A stretch of DNA of 64,000 nucleotides from Dokdonella sp. GTDB lineage: Bacteria > Pseudomonadota > Gammaproteobacteria > Xanthomonadales > Rhodanobacteraceae. The notes below the pieces were generated by a model, which was not told where the DNA came from, ran no database searches, and saw nothing but the letters and a program-made list of their open reading frames with translations. Shown here one piece after another: positions 44,874 through 56,134 of the stretch; position 1 is the first letter of the stretch; each line of letters begins with the position of its first letter. Made by a program: the position numbers and the translations under genes. The stretch covers positions 62,001 through 126,000 of the forward strand of contig NZ_JAHCAS010000001.1 in the NCBI RefSeq assembly GCF_019634775.1. Reading direction: 5' to 3'.

Positions 44874-47396
44874 TCAGCCGGCCGGTGCGGAAGCTTCGAG
44901 CTTGCGCTCGATGGTGGCCAGACGTGCATTGCCCGGATCGAGTTCGCGCGCGGCCTTGAGTGCGCGCACGGCATCCTCGCGGCGCTGGTCGGCGATGCGC
45001 GCATCGGCTTCGTCGAGCCAGGCGCCGACGAGGCGTTCGCGCATCGCAGTCGCCGCGGTGTCGGACGGCGCGAGCTGGCGGTACGCCTCGTACATCGCCC
45101 GCGCGCGCGGCAGCGATTTCGCCGCCAGCGCCTCGTCGTACAGCGTGCGTGCGCGCGCCGGCAGGCGCGCCATGCCGTCGAGTGCGGCGCGGTTGTCGCC
45201 GTCGATGGCGAGCGCGGCGCGGTACTTGTCATAGGCCGAGTTGCCAGGCGGTTCGATCAGCCGGCCGGCCTCGACCGCAGCGAGGGCTTCCGCGACGAGC
45301 TTGCCGACGCGCTCGACATCGGCCGGTGTCAGCGTCGGCCGGGATGCCGCGATCGCCAGGCGCTCACGCAACTCGCGCAACTCGATGCGCGCGGTGCGTA
45401 GCTCGGCGAGGTCGGGGGAAAGGCGCGCCGCTTCGTTGAGCAAACGCTCCGCCGCGCCGGGATTACTGTCCTCGACCGCGGCACTGGCCTGCACGACGAG
45501 GGCCTGGGCGACGCGGCGCAGGCCAGCCTGGGCGCGTGCATTGCCCGGCTCGCGCGCGAGCACCGACTCGAACACGGCCTGCGCGGAATCCGCGGTGCCG
45601 CTCACGCGGCCGGCGCGCAGCCGGCTTTCGGCGCGCGCGAGATCCTGTTCGATCGCCTTGGCCGCGTCGTCACGCGCGCGTCCGAGGCGGGCGCGCAACT
45701 CCGGCAATCCGGCATGGCCGGGCAGGATGCGGGCGATCTCCTCGGCCAGCCGGTTGGCCTCCTCAAGGTCGCCGCCATCGAGCGCCGTGCGCGCCTGCGC
45801 ATCCAGACGTTCGCCACTGCGCGCGAGGCCGGCACGCGCGACGGCATTGCCAGGATCGGCCGACAGTGCACGCTGGTACAGCGCCACGGCGCCGTCATCA
45901 CCAAGCACGCGGCCGGCGTCGAGCGCATCGCGCGCCGAGCTGACCAGTCCCTCCACCTCGCTGCCGCGCGATTCAGCGGCCACGATCGAACGTGCCAGCT
46001 CCTCGACCGCGCTGCCACCACCGAGCAGTTCACGCGCCGAGGCCAGCGCCGCGCGCGCGCCTTCGGAATCGTTCGCTTCGAGCGCGGTTCGCGCACGCGC
46101 GAGCAGGCGGTCGGCGACCTCGCCGAGTCCGCGGCGCGCGATGTCGTTGTCGGGGTCGAGCGATCGGGCGCGCTGGAACAGCTCGCGCGCGCTCTCGCCG
46201 GCGCTGCCGTCGAGACGGTCCGCGGCGAGCGCCTGCTGCGCGCGGGCGAGGATGTCGTTGAGCTCGGTGCTCGGCAGCATCGCGCGCAGGCGATCCTGGT
46301 ATTTCCACACCGAGAAGCCGGCCACGCCGACCAGCACGCAGGCAAGCGTCACCCACAGCGACATGAGGCTGCGCCGCGCCGGGCGTGCCGCCACCCGTGC
46401 GCGACTGGCGCGCTGGATGTGCTGGTCGGTGGCGGCGGCGATCTCGTCGAGGCGGCCAAGCGAAGGTTCGGCGCGATGCCGCGCGCGCATTTCCACCGGC
46501 GATGGCCGCGAGGAGATGCGCGTTGGCGTCACTGCTCCTCCATTCGCATCGCGACGGAAGCCAGGCGGCTCGCCAGCGAGTTCGGGCAATTCGCCTGACG
46601 TGATCGCCTGTTCGAAACGCGCGATCGCCGCGGCGGCTTCGGCGCCAGTCTGGAAACGCTCGGCCGGTTCCTTGGCGAGCAGACGATCGATCAAGGGCTG
46701 CAGCACGGCCAGCGTCCCCGCCAGCACCGGCACGGGCTGGGTGATGTGCATGATGCCGACCGCGAGCGAGTCCTCGGCGTGGTATGGCACGCGACCGACC
46801 AGCATCTCGTAGAGCACGACGCCGAGGCTGTAGAGGTCGGAGCGTCCGTCGATCGGCCGGCCGCGAGCCTGCTCGGGACTCATATAGTGCGGCGTGCCGA
46901 CCACCGCACCGGTGCGCGTCATGCGCGTCGACGAATCATTGGCGCGAGCGATGCCGAAATCGGTCAGCGCAGCCGAACCATCGTCACGCAAAAGGATGTT
47001 GTCGGGCTTGATGTCACGGTGGATGAAACCCTTCTGCTGCGCGTAGTTGATCGCGGTGGCGATCTCGCGGATCACGCGCAGCGCAAAGGGCACGCTGCGA
47101 GGCCGGCCGTCCTTGCCCAGTACCGGGCCACCAGCGAGGTACTCCATGGCGATGTAGTGATAGTCACCGGCACGGCCGACGTCGTGGATGCCCACGACAT
47201 GGCGATGGTGCAGGCGCGCGGCGATCTTTGCCTCACGCAGGAAGCGCTCGCCGAAACTCGGATCCGCCAGCAGAGCCGGTGACATGACCTTGAGCGCGAC
47301 TTCGCGATCCACCGATTCCTGGATGGCGAGATAGACCGTGGCCATGCCGCCACGGCCGAGCTGGCGCAACAGGCGGTATCCGGGAATCTCGATCAC
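44874..47396 (-). CDS. Transmembrane serine/threonine protein kinase with repeat-rich C-terminal region
   Basis: The 840-residue product begins directly with a Hanks-type kinase domain: LGRGGMATVY, Lys in VALKVMSP, FIHRDIKPDN, DFGIARA, GTPHYMSPEQARG. A membrane helix lies near residue 350 (LWVTLACVLVGVAGFSVW), followed by about 450 residues of TPR-like helical repeats (LDPDNDIARRGLGEVADRLL and similar). It differs from the 25.4-28.3 kb kinase in having no N-terminal extension or sigma partner. Substrates are unknown. Confidence 0.92.
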   Translation of the reverse strand: MIEIPGYRLLRQLGRGGMATVYLAIQESVDREVALKVMSPALLADPSFGERFLREAKIAARLHHRHVVGIHDVGRAGDYHYIAMEYLAGGPVLGKDGRPRSVPFALRVIREIATAINYAQQKGFIHRDIKPDNILLRDDGSAALTDFGIARANDSSTRMTRTGAVVGTPHYMSPEQARGRPIDGRSDLYSLGVVLYEMLVGRVPYHAEDSLAVGIMHITQPVPVLAGTLAVLQPLIDRLLAKEPAERFQTGAEAAAAIARFEQAITSGELPELAGEPPGFRRDANGGAVTPTRISSRPSPVEMRARHRAEPSLGRLDEIAAATDQHIQRASRARVAARPARRSLMSLWVTLACVLVGVAGFSVWKYQDRLRAMLPSTELNDILARAQQALAADRLDGSAGESARELFQRARSLDPDNDIARRGLGEVADRLLARARTALEANDSEGARAALASARELLGGGSAVEELARSIVAAESRGSEVEGLVSSARDALDAGRVLGDDGAVALYQRALSADPGNAVARAGLARSGERLDAQARTALDGGDLEEANRLAEEIARILPGHAGLPELRARLGRARDDAAKAIEQDLARAESRLRAGRVSGTADSAQAVFESVLAREPGNARAQAGLRRVAQALVVQASAAVEDSNPGAAERLLNEAARLSPDLAELRTARIELRELRERLAIAASRPTLTPADVERVGKLVAEALAAVEAGRLIEPPGNSAYDKYRAALAIDGDNRAALDGMARLPARARTLYDEALAAKSLPRARAMYEAYRQLAPSDTAATAMRERLVGAWLDEADARIADQRREDAVRALKAARELDPGNARLATIERKLEASAPAG

Positions 47397-47580
47397 GGGC
47401 GGTCCGTATCCAGGGCATCGGCCCGCGCTGCGGGCGAGGTGCCTAGCATATCAGGCGCTTGCGGCCCGCCAGCCGTTCCCTGGCCTGCCCCGATCAAACC
47501 CTGCACGGTCGAATCGGCTGCTGCCGCCCCAAATCCCCGGGGAATTGCTTCGTTCGCGGCAGACAAGAATCGAGCCCCTT

Positions 47581-49698
47581 TTACGCCAGGCGGCGTGCCT
47601 CGATCACGTTTGGCACGGCAAGGATGCGTGCGAGCAAGGCCGAGAGCTGGCCGAAATCAGTGACGCGCAGGCTGAAGTGCATCGCAACCTCGCCACTGGC
47701 GGCGTCGACCCGTGCATTGATCGCGACCATGTACACATTGGCCGCGGCGATGACATTGGTGACGTCCTTGTGCAGCGACTTGCGATCGTAGGCACGCACG
47801 AGCACGTCGACCTCGTAGGACTGCCCGGCGCCGCCGCCCCAGTCGACTTCGACCACGCGCGCCGGGTCACGCTCGCGCAGGCGCGCGAGCTGCGCGCAGT
47901 CGGCGCGGTGCACGCTGACGCCACGCCCGCGCGTGATGAAGCCGAGCACCGGATCACCGGGCAACGGCTGGCAACAACGCGCGAGCGCAGTCATCAGGTT
48001 GCCGACACCGTCGATGACCACGGCATCACGCCCCCGCGGCGGCGGTCGCGGCGCCTTCGGCTGGCTGCGTTCGCGCGGCGCGACCTGCTCGTGCAGCGCG
48101 CGCGCGACCTGGGTCGCGGTGATGTCGCCGAGGGCGAGGCCGACGTGGACCTCGTCGAGGGTCTGCAGATCGAGCTGGGCCGGCAGCCGTTCGAGATCGA
48201 CCGCACCAAGAGCAAGGCGGCGCAGTTCGCGTTCGAGCATGGCGCGGCCGGCGGCGAGGTTCTGCTCGTGATCGATGCGCTTGAACCAGGTGCGTACCTT
48301 CTCGCGGCCACGATGGGTGTTGAGGTAGCCGTGATGCGCGGACAGCCAGTCGCGGCGCGGCTCGGACACCTTGCCGGTGAGGATCTCGATGCGGTCACCG
48401 CTGGCCGGCTGGAAGTTGAGCGGCACGATGCGCCCATCGACCTTGGCGCCGCGACAGCGGTGGCCGACATCGGTATGGATCGAGTAGGCAAAATCGAGCA
48501 CGGTGGCGCCACGCGGCAGGTCGATCACCTGTCCCTTCGGCGTCAACAGGTAGACACGATCCTCGATGACATCGGTGCGAAAACCAGCCAGCAGGGCCGC
48601 ATCGTCGTCGGCCGGATCCCGCGCCTCTAGCAGCTGACGCATCCAGGCGATCTTGCGCTCGAAGCTTGCGTCACCGCCTCCGCCTTCCTTGTAGCGCCAA
48701 TGCGCAGCGACGCCGAGCTCGGCGTGCGCATGCATGTCGGGCGTGCGGATCTGCACCTCGAGCGTGCGCCCACCGGGGCCGATCACGGCGGTGTGCAGCG
48801 ATTGGTAGTTGTTGCCCTTCGGCTGCGCGATGTAGTCGTCGAACTCGCCGGCGACGAACGGCCACAGGCCATGCACGACGCCGAGCGCGGCGTAACAGGT
48901 CGCCACGTCGGCTACCAGCACGCGCAGGGCACGGATGTCGTGGAGCGCGGCGAAATCGCCACCCTTGCGCTGCATCTTCCGCCAGATCGAATAGATGTGC
49001 TTCGGCCTCCCGGCAACATCAGCCTCGATGCCCGCGGCTCGCAGGGCTTCGCCGAGTTCCTTGCGCGCAGCCGCGATCCAGGCCTCGCGGTCGCCACGGC
49101 GCTCATCGAGCAGATCGGCGATGCGCCGATACGTGTCCGGCTGCAGATAGCGGAAGGCGAGGTCTTCCAGCTCCCACTTGAGCTGCCAGATGCCGAGCCG
49201 GTTGGCCAGCGGCGCGTGGATGTCAATGGTGAGCTGGGCCAGGGCGCGCCGGCGCTCGTCATCGAGCGCGGCAGCGGCACGCATGCGTGCGAGCTGACGC
49301 GCGAGCAGGATGAAGACCACACGCAGGTCGCGCACGATCGCCAGCAGGAGGCGGCGCAGGCCTTCGGCACTGCCGCTGGTGCCGCTGCGCGTCGCATGCA
49401 ACGACCACACCCGTTCGGCCGCGCGCTGGCCCTCGACCAGCCCGATGACTTCAGTACCGAACGGACGCAGTTCGGCCTCGTCTACGGCGATTCCGGCCGC
49501 TTGGGCCTCGTAGAGAAGGAGCGCCGCCTGTGCCGCTTCACCGGTGCCGAGCGTGGCGAGCAGGGCTTTGGTCGTGTCGCGCTCGGTCGCAGTGGCATTC
49601 CATGCCGCGCGCACGCCCGCATCGGCTGCGGCGAGCTTCGCATCGACGAAGTCGAGTGCGGCGACCTGAGCGGTGCGATCGTCGGAAGCAGCGTTCAC
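47581..49698 (-). CDS. relA: GTP pyrophosphokinase RelA
   Basis: Makes (p)ppGpp in the stringent response. The 705-residue product has a degraded N-terminal hydrolase domain (no HD pair), a synthetase domain with EFDDYIAQPKGNNYQSLHTA, a TGS domain (VYLLTPKGQVIDLPRGATVL), and a C-terminal ACT domain. The ExDD acidic motif and lack of the HD site mark RelA, not bifunctional SpoT. A possible functional partner, the DksA-like protein, is at 11.9-12.8 kb. Confidence 0.95.
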   Translation of the reverse strand: MNAASDDRTAQVAALDFVDAKLAAADAGVRAAWNATATERDTTKALLATLGTGEAAQAALLLYEAQAAGIAVDEAELRPFGTEVIGLVEGQRAAERVWSLHATRSGTSGSAEGLRRLLLAIVRDLRVVFILLARQLARMRAAAALDDERRRALAQLTIDIHAPLANRLGIWQLKWELEDLAFRYLQPDTYRRIADLLDERRGDREAWIAAARKELGEALRAAGIEADVAGRPKHIYSIWRKMQRKGGDFAALHDIRALRVLVADVATCYAALGVVHGLWPFVAGEFDDYIAQPKGNNYQSLHTAVIGPGGRTLEVQIRTPDMHAHAELGVAAHWRYKEGGGGDASFERKIAWMRQLLEARDPADDDAALLAGFRTDVIEDRVYLLTPKGQVIDLPRGATVLDFAYSIHTDVGHRCRGAKVDGRIVPLNFQPASGDRIEILTGKVSEPRRDWLSAHHGYLNTHRGREKVRTWFKRIDHEQNLAAGRAMLERELRRLALGAVDLERLPAQLDLQTLDEVHVGLALGDITATQVARALHEQVAPRERSQPKAPRPPPRGRDAVVIDGVGNLMTALARCCQPLPGDPVLGFITRGRGVSVHRADCAQLARLRERDPARVVEVDWGGGAGQSYEVDVLVRAYDRKSLHKDVTNVIAAANVYMVAINARVDAASGEVAMHFSLRVTDFGQLSALLARILAVPNVIEARRLA

Positions 49699-49809
49699 GT
49701 CACTCCCGCTGGACGGACGCGGATCGCAGCAGCACGCCTGCTGGCGCCGCGCGGGAACCGGGAAATAGTCGGCGACGGATCGAAAGCCGTCGCCACCACA
49801 TGCGCGGGA

Positions 49810-50883
49810 TCAGTACGTGTACCAGACGCTATCGTCGAGATACCAGTCCTGCATCTCCTCCGTCACGCCGAAGGAGACAGCGAGATCCAAGCGCAGCGCC
49901 GCAAAGGCCTGCCTCGGTTGTCCGGCGGAGGAGGTGCCCCTGACCGAACGCGAGACGAGCACATGGGCAGGAGCATGGAACCCGTTGGTGAAACCAAGGC
50001 CCTGGCGCACGAACTGGGACGTCTGCACTCCAGTGTTCGGGAACAGCGGAACAGCCGCACAGAGGCCTGCCGGGGGCACCCAGTTGTCGTCGTAGTCAGT
50101 GCCCGACAACGGATCCAGCAGACACCACTCGACCGTCCCCGACAGCACGCTGTTGTTGTAGGCATCGACGAGCATGACATCGACCGACCGGAGCGACGCC
50201 GCACCGACTGCCTTCTGCACTTCGACGCGCACGAGAGAGACCTCGCGGCCCGATGCATGGCCAGGGAACTGCTTGGCGACCACCTTGAAGTTCTGGTGCG
50301 AGCCGGACGGCCAATCCTGAGGTGGCCGGATACCGGGCCCGGCATCGAAGGTGTCGCCTGGATAGTCGCCGAAGCCGCTGCCGAACAGACCGCGATCGGC
50401 ATTCCACGCGGCGGCAGTGTCTCCCGGGAGTGCGGTCAGGCAACGCGTGAGCGGACTGGCGGGCGTCTGGACTTGGTCGGCGCGCATGGCGAACCCGGTC
50501 CCCGTGGGCAGGTATTCGAACGCACCGACCTTGAAGTCCGGAAACTTCCAGACATCAGCAGCAGCGCCCGACGCCTGGTAGCGTGGCTCGAAACCGAGAT
50601 TGCCGACGGCGGACTGGACGTTGGCGCAGAACATGTGGCGATCGAGATAGGCCAGCACCCCGGTCACCCCGGGGCCCTTGCCCTCGTACTCGAACTGCAC
50701 GTCGCCGGCGAGCGCCAGCGTGGCCTGATCGCCGGCAAGCATGTTGTTCAGGTCATTCGGGTTGCTGGTCGCCTGCCTGCCGCCGACCAGTACGGAAATC
50801 TCGGCATGCGCAAGCGGGGCGAGCGCAAGGGCCACAAAGGCGGCGAGGGAGGAGCCTGCCAAGGAACCAAAGCGATGTGTCAT
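49810..50883 (-). CDS. Exported protein, unknown function
   Basis: The 357-residue product has a signal peptide (MTHRFGSLAGSSLAAFVALA then LAPLAHA-EI). The mature part is Gly/Asp/aromatic-rich with few Lys, beta-rich in appearance, and ends WYLDDSVWYTY. Six or so Cys (e.g. HMFCANV, RCLTALP, WCLLDP, GLCAAV) suggest disulfides in the periplasm or outside the cell. No family recognised. Monocistronic. Confidence 0.75.
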   Translation of the reverse strand: MTHRFGSLAGSSLAAFVALALAPLAHAEISVLVGGRQATSNPNDLNNMLAGDQATLALAGDVQFEYEGKGPGVTGVLAYLDRHMFCANVQSAVGNLGFEPRYQASGAAADVWKFPDFKVGAFEYLPTGTGFAMRADQVQTPASPLTRCLTALPGDTAAAWNADRGLFGSGFGDYPGDTFDAGPGIRPPQDWPSGSHQNFKVVAKQFPGHASGREVSLVRVEVQKAVGAASLRSVDVMLVDAYNNSVLSGTVEWCLLDPLSGTDYDDNWVPPAGLCAAVPLFPNTGVQTSQFVRQGLGFTNGFHAPAHVLVSRSVRGTSSAGQPRQAFAALRLDLAVSFGVTEEMQDWYLDDSVWYTY

Positions 50884-51074
50884 CGGTATATCCGGAAAAA
50901 ACGGGATGCACAGTCCATGCACGATTCCTGCCACCCGACTCGGGCCAAACGGCGGGTCGATGCTAGACTGTACAGGCTGCAATTGTACCTGCTGACCGTA
51001 TTCGATGCACCTGTTAACCTCCCGTTAGACAAAGGTTTTTTTCGTTTAGTCGATCACGTTGTCAAGGATTCAGG

Positions 51075-51560
51075 ATGGCCTTACGCCCGAACGTCCTCAT
51101 CGCGGTGCTAGCCGTGCTGCCCACCGCGCTGCCCGCCGCCGCTGCCGACCCGACCATCAGCCGCATCGAGGAACGCATGTCGATCGAGGAATTCAGGGCG
51201 GCCGGACTTGACCGTCTCGCACCTGAACAGCTCGAATACCTCAATCGCTGGCTCGGCTCGAAGGGCGTCGAAGCCGCAGCGCTGCCGATCCGCCAGCGCG
51301 ACGGCAAGGTCGACTACTACCCGGATGAATCGGCACGCGAGATCGTCGAGTCACGCATCGTCGGCACGTTCAGCGGCTGGAGTGGACGCACCATCGTCAC
51401 GCTCGAGAATGGCCAGAAGTGGCAGCAAAGCGAATCGGGCTCGCGCGGCGACGTCAACATGAGGAACCCCATCGTCATCGTCAAGCCGATGTCGATGGGC
51501 AGTTGGCTCATGATCGTCAAGGGCTGCAACTGCAGCGTCCGCGTCAAGCGCGTCGGCTGA
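51075..51560 (+). CDS. Small exported protein, paralogue 1
   Basis: The 161-residue product has a signal peptide (MALRPNVLIAVLAVLPTALP, AAAA-DP). The mature part has ERMSIEEFRAAGLDRLAPEQ, then VGTFSGWSGRTIVTLENGQ, KWQQSES and a Cys pair in KGCNCSVRV. It is 27 bp ahead of a clear paralogue (below), so the two are a tandem duplication. The upstream 190 bp are AT-rich and probably hold the promoter. No function known. Confidence 0.8.
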   Translation: MALRPNVLIAVLAVLPTALPAAAADPTISRIEERMSIEEFRAAGLDRLAPEQLEYLNRWLGSKGVEAAALPIRQRDGKVDYYPDESAREIVESRIVGTFSGWSGRTIVTLENGQKWQQSESGSRGDVNMRNPIVIVKPMSMGSWLMIVKGCNCSVRVKRVG

Positions 51561-51586
51561 CCTTCAATCGTCTTCGGAGATATCGC

Positions 51587-52069
51587 ATGTACTTCCCGCG
51601 TTTCCTCGCCGTCCTGCTGGCCACCCTTGCTGCCGCGCCAGGCGCTTTCGCGCAGAGTGCCCCAACCCTGGAGGAGCGCCTCAGCGAAGCCCAGTTCAAG
51701 GCGTTTGGCCTCGACAAACTCACGCCGGAGGAACTGCAGGGCCTCAACGCCTGGCTGCAGGGTGACGTCGCCTCCAGAGTGGCCGCAGCGGCACCTGCCG
51801 GCGACCGCGACTACGCGCGCGGCTTCAAACCGAAGGATTCCGAGCGCGTGCAGATCAAGGCCCAGCTCGTCGGCACGTTTCGTGGCTGGAGTGGCAATAC
51901 CATCTTCAAACTCGACAATGGCCAGGAGTGGCAGCAGGCCGAAGGCGGTTCCTACAACGCGCAGACGGTCGAGAACGCCGAGGTCACGATCAAACCGAAG
52001 GCCTTTGGCAACTGGTTGCTCGTCGTCGAGCAGTGCCAGTGCCGCGTCGGCGTGCGTCGCATCAAGTAA
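51587..52069 (+). CDS. Small exported protein, paralogue 2
   Basis: The 160-residue product has a signal peptide (MYFPRFLAVLLATLAAAPGA, FA-QS). It repeats the layout of paralogue 1: ERLSEAQFKAFGLDKLTPEE, VGTFRGWSGNTIFKLDNGQE, WQQAEGG, and EQCQCRVGVRR. The GxFxGWSG core followed by NGQ-WQQ and CxC is common to both. It ends 3 bp from the convergent hrpA stop. Confidence 0.8.
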   Translation: MYFPRFLAVLLATLAAAPGAFAQSAPTLEERLSEAQFKAFGLDKLTPEELQGLNAWLQGDVASRVAAAAPAGDRDYARGFKPKDSERVQIKAQLVGTFRGWSGNTIFKLDNGQEWQQAEGGSYNAQTVENAEVTIKPKAFGNWLLVVEQCQCRVGVRRIK

Positions 52070-52072
52070 ACC

Positions 52073-55000
52073 TCAGCCAAGCGCCTCCAGCGCTTTCGCC
52101 AGGCGCTTGGGCGATACCGGTTCCGGGGTGCGCAGTTCCTGCGCGAACACCGACACGCGCAATTCCTCGACCAGCCAGCGCAGCTCGTCGAGCGCGCGCT
52201 GCTCGACGCCGACCTCGTTGCGACGCTTGAGCACCTCGCGCCAGTAGCGCTGCACGCCAAGCATGCGCGCCTGGTCGCGCGCCGGGTCCTGGCGCAGACG
52301 TTCGGCGCGCAGGCGCATGGCCTTGAGGTAGCGCGGGAAGTGCACCAGCCGCGGCGGTGGCGTCGTGCGCAGGAAACCCGGCGCGAGCAGTTCCTCGCGC
52401 TGCTCGCGCAGGTCGTCATAGTTGGCCTTGGCGAAACCGATCAGCGGTGGCTCCAGCCACGGCAGGAGTTCGGCGTGCGCATCGATGATCGCCTCGGCGA
52501 GTTCGAGGCGTTCGACCGCTGCCGGGAACAGCTCGGTGGCGAGAGCCGCCTTCAGGTTTTCGAACGCGCTGCGCGTGCGCACGTCGAGGTCATGCGCATC
52601 GAGCCGGCTGCGCAACGCCGCTTCGACGAGATCGGCGCGCAAGGCTTCGGCGCTGCCGAGCGCCGCCCAGCGCAACGCGACCGCATTGGCCAGGGGCAGT
52701 TGCCGACGCGCCTGCTTGATGCGATCGGCAAGTGCGCGCCGCAACAGGCGCTCGACCCCGAGCCGGTGCGCGGCAAAGGCTTCGTCGCGTTGCTCGAACA
52801 CGCGCAGGGCGACGCTTTCGCCGAGGTCGACGAAGGCCGGGTACGCGTGCAGGCCGCCTGCGGAAACGATCGCGTCGGGAATCTCCTCGACATCGAAACC
52901 GGCGACGTCCTCGCGGGCGAGGTCCGCATCGGCACGCTGCGAGAATGCGACCCGCGCTGCACCCGCCCACTGCGCCTGGATCGCACCGAGGTCGCGCCCT
53001 TCGGCGAGCACGCGACCGCGCTCGTCGCTGACCACGTGGCGCATGCGCAGATGCGCCGGCAGCTCGACCGCAGCGAACTCGGCCGCATCGACGGCAACTC
53101 CGGTCACGCGCGCAAGGTATTGCGCAAGCGCCGTCGCCAGCGGCTTCGCGCGCGCACCTTCGTCAAGCGATTCGACGAAGGCACGGGCGAAATCCGGCGC
53201 CGGAACGAAATTGCGCCGCAGCGGTTTCGGCAGGCCGCGGATCAGTTCGGCGACCTTGCCGGTCAGCAAGCCCGGCACCAGCCAGTCGGCACGTTCGGTG
53301 GTGATCACGTTGAGCAGGGCGAGCGGCAGGTGCAGGCTGACGCCATCGGCAGGATCGCCCGGCACGAAACGGTATTCGAGGCGCAGGCGATGCCCGCCGA
53401 TGGCCAGGTGGGTCGGGAAGTCCTCGGCGGCGGTACCGGTTTCGGCCGTCAGCACGTCGGCCAGCGACCAGCGCAACGCGGCCTGCTCGGCCGGACCAGC
53501 CTTGCGGTACCAGGCATCGAGCGCCGCGCTGGTGTGGATGTCGGCCGGCAGGCGGCCGCTGAAGAACGCGGCCAGTGCTTGCTCGTCGCGCACCAGCCCG
53601 GCACGACGCTGCTTGGCCTCGACCTCGTGTGCCTGGGCCAGCGTGCGTGCATTCGCGCGGATGAAGTCGGCCTTGGCGTCGAGATCACCGCGCACGAGCG
53701 CCTCGCGCACGAAGATTGCGTGTGCCGTGGCCGGATCCTGGCGGCCGAACTGCACGGGCCGGCGCTCGACCAGCACAAGGCCGAACAGCGTGACCTGCTC
53801 GTGGGCCATGACCGCGCCGCGCTTGCGCGACCAATGTGGGTCATGCCAGGTCCGCCGCACGAGATGTGCGGCCTGCTGCTCGATCCAGGCCGGCTCGATG
53901 CGCGCGCACTGCATCGCATGGACCTTGCCGATGTCGAGGATTTGCCCGGCCAGCAACCATTGTGGCGGCGATTTCGCCAGCGCAGATCCGGGAAAGATGC
54001 CGAAACGCCGTTCGCGCGGCCCGCGGTACTGGCTGCGCTCGTCCTTGCGCCCGACCTGGGTCGGCCAGCCACTCAGCAGGCAGCGGTGGATGGCGTCGTA
54101 CAGGCCGGGATTGGCGGGCCGGGAGTCGGAATCGACGGCAACAGCTTGCCTTCCGCCAGCGTGCTTCAGCGATTCCGCACCTCCCGTCCCCGGCTCCAGC
54201 AGCAACAACTGCCGATGCAGCTCACGCCATTCACGCATGCGCAGGAACGACAGGAAACGTGCCTGGCACCAGTCACGCAGTTTCGATTGGGTGAGGTCGG
54301 CGTGTGCGGCATCGTAGGCGGCCCAGAGATTGAGCACACCGACGAAGTCGGACTTCGGATCGGCGAACTCGGCATGCGCGGCATCGGCCTGCTGGCGCGC
54401 GTCGGCCGGGCGCTCGCGCGGATCCTGGATGCTGAGGAAGGCGACCAGCACCAGCAGTTCGCGACGCACACCGAGCCGCGCGGACTCGACCAGCATGCGC
54501 GCCAGCGCGACGTCGACCGGCACCGCGGCGATCGCCCGGCCGATCGACGTGAGCCTGTAGCCGCCCCCGCGTGCGCCCGCCGCTTCCTCGATCGCTCCGA
54601 TCTCCGCCAGCCGCCGATACCCATCCCCGATCGCCCGCTCCGACGGCGCCTCGACGAACGGAAACGCGGCGACGTCGCCGAGGTCGAGGCTCAGCATGCG
54701 CAGGATCACGCCGGCCAGCGAGGTGCGCAGGATTTCCGGGTCGGTGTAGCGCGGGCGCTGTGCGTAGTCGTCCTCCGCGTACAGGCGATAGCAGATGCCC
54801 GGACCGACGCGGCCGCAGCGACCCTTGCGCTGGTCGGCCGCCGCCTGCGAGATCGGCTCGACGTGCAGGCGTTCGAGCTGGCTGCGCTGGCTGTAGCGCT
54901 TGACACGCGCGCTGCCGGTGTCGACGACGTAACGGATGCGCGGCACGGTCAGGGATGTCTCGGCGACATTGGTCGCCAGCACGATGCGCCGCTGCGGCCC

Positions 55001-56029
55001 CGGGCGGAACACCCGGTCCTGCTCGCTCGTCGACAGGCGCGCGTACAGCGCGAGAACCTCGGTCTCGCGGTACTTGCGCCGCGCCAGGGCGAGATGGGTG
55101 TCGCGGATCTCGCGCTCGCCGGGCAGGAACACGAGCACGTCGCCACGCGGATCCTCGCGCGTGATCTCGTCGACCGCGGCGACTATGTCGGCGGATGCAT
55201 CGCTTTCGCGACGTCGCGCGCCCTCGCCCTTCGCCGGGGCTTCACTGTCGGCGCTCTCGCGCGCACGCCAGCGCACCTCCACCGGATACGTACGCCCCTC
55301 CACCTCGACCACGGGCGCGTCGCCGAAATGCGCGGCGAAGCGTGCCGTGTCGATCGTTGCCGAGGTGACGATGAGCTTGAGGTCAGCGCGTTTGAGCAGC
55401 AGGCGCTTGAGGTAGCCGAGCAGGAAGTCGATGTTGAGGCTGCGCTCGTGTGCCTCGTCGAGGATGATCGTGTCATAGGCCGACAGCCAGGCGTCGCCCT
55501 GGGTCTCGGCGAGCAGGATGCCGTCGGTCATGAACTTGACCAGGGTGGCCTCGCCGACCTGCTCGGTGAAGCGCACCTGGAAGCCGACGAGGTCACCGAC
55601 CGTGCTGCCGAGCTCGCCAGCGACGCGCCGCGCGACCGCGCGTGCAGCCAGGCGGCGCGGCTGCGTGCAGCCGATCATGCCCTGGCGGCCACGACCGGCA
55701 GCGAGGCAGAGCTTGGGCAACTGCGTGGTCTTTCCCGACCCGGTCTCGCCGGCCAGCACGACGACCTGGTGGGTGCGGATCAGTTTGACGATTTCCTCGC
55801 TGCGCGCGGCGATCGGCAGCGATTCGTCGACGCGCACCTCGGGCACGCGCGCGGCGCGCGCGGCAACCGCGGCGCGCGACACCTCGATGTCGGCGGCGAG
55901 CCGGTCGACCTCGCCTGCCTGCACTTCGGCTCCGGCCTTGGCCAGGCGGCGCCAGCGTCCGAGCAGCCGCCCGCGGTCGCGCGAGCGCGCGCCGTCGATG
56001 GCGGAACGAAGGTCGGACAGTCGGGGCAT
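52073..56029 (-). CDS. hrpA: ATP-dependent RNA helicase HrpA
   Basis: A large DEAH/RHA helicase involved in RNA or ribosome processing. The 1318-residue product has Walker [17 protein letters not shown] near residue 95, the DEAH box [15 protein letters not shown] motif [12 protein letters not shown], motif [17 protein letters not shown] and [12 protein letters not shown], then the HA2, OB-NTP and the long HrpA-specific C-terminal domain. Length fits HrpA (about 1300). Confidence 0.96.
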   Translation of the reverse strand: MPRLSDLRSAIDGARSRDRGRLLGRWRRLAKAGAEVQAGEVDRLAADIEVSRAAVAARAARVPEVRVDESLPIAARSEEIVKLIRTHQVVVLAGETGSGKTTQLPKLCLAAGRGRQGMIGCTQPRRLAARAVARRVAGELGSTVGDLVGFQVRFTEQVGEATLVKFMTDGILLAETQGDAWLSAYDTIILDEAHERSLNIDFLLGYLKRLLLKRADLKLIVTSATIDTARFAAHFGDAPVVEVEGRTYPVEVRWRARESADSEAPAKGEGARRRESDASADIVAAVDEITREDPRGDVLVFLPGEREIRDTHLALARRKYRETEVLALYARLSTSEQDRVFRPGPQRRIVLATNVAETSLTVPRIRYVVDTGSARVKRYSQRSQLERLHVEPISQAAADQRKGRCGRVGPGICYRLYAEDDYAQRPRYTDPEILRTSLAGVILRMLSLDLGDVAAFPFVEAPSERAIGDGYRRLAEIGAIEEAAGARGGGYRLTSIGRAIAAVPVDVALARMLVESARLGVRRELLVLVAFLSIQDPRERPADARQQADAAHAEFADPKSDFVGVLNLWAAYDAAHADLTQSKLRDWCQARFLSFLRMREWRELHRQLLLLEPGTGGAESLKHAGGRQAVAVDSDSRPANPGLYDAIHRCLLSGWPTQVGRKDERSQYRGPRERRFGIFPGSALAKSPPQWLLAGQILDIGKVHAMQCARIEPAWIEQQAAHLVRRTWHDPHWSRKRGAVMAHEQVTLFGLVLVERRPVQFGRQDPATAHAIFVREALVRGDLDAKADFIRANARTLAQAHEVEAKQRRAGLVRDEQALAAFFSGRLPADIHTSAALDAWYRKAGPAEQAALRWSLADVLTAETGTAAEDFPTHLAIGGHRLRLEYRFVPGDPADGVSLHLPLALLNVITTERADWLVPGLLTGKVAELIRGLPKPLRRNFVPAPDFARAFVESLDEGARAKPLATALAQYLARVTGVAVDAAEFAAVELPAHLRMRHVVSDERGRVLAEGRDLGAIQAQWAGAARVAFSQRADADLAREDVAGFDVEEIPDAIVSAGGLHAYPAFVDLGESVALRVFEQRDEAFAAHRLGVERLLRRALADRIKQARRQLPLANAVALRWAALGSAEALRADLVEAALRSRLDAHDLDVRTRSAFENLKAALATELFPAAVERLELAEAIIDAHAELLPWLEPPLIGFAKANYDDLREQREELLAPGFLRTTPPPRLVHFPRYLKAMRLRAERLRQDPARDQARMLGVQRYWREVLKRRNEVGVEQRALDELRWLVEELRVSVFAQELRTPEPVSPKRLAKALEALG

Positions 56030-56134
56030 GGCGGGGCAAGCGGCGCAACGTCACGGCGGACCGTGCGCTCTGGTAATCCGTTCGGAAAGCCGCCATATGA
56101 TAGCGACCACACTCACCACCACGGGAGTTCGATC

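Noticed and set aside
43974..45234. Continuation of the intI frame through 44-45 kb
   Set aside because: After 43953 the translation has no integrase similarity and runs antisense to the NRDE and kinase genes.
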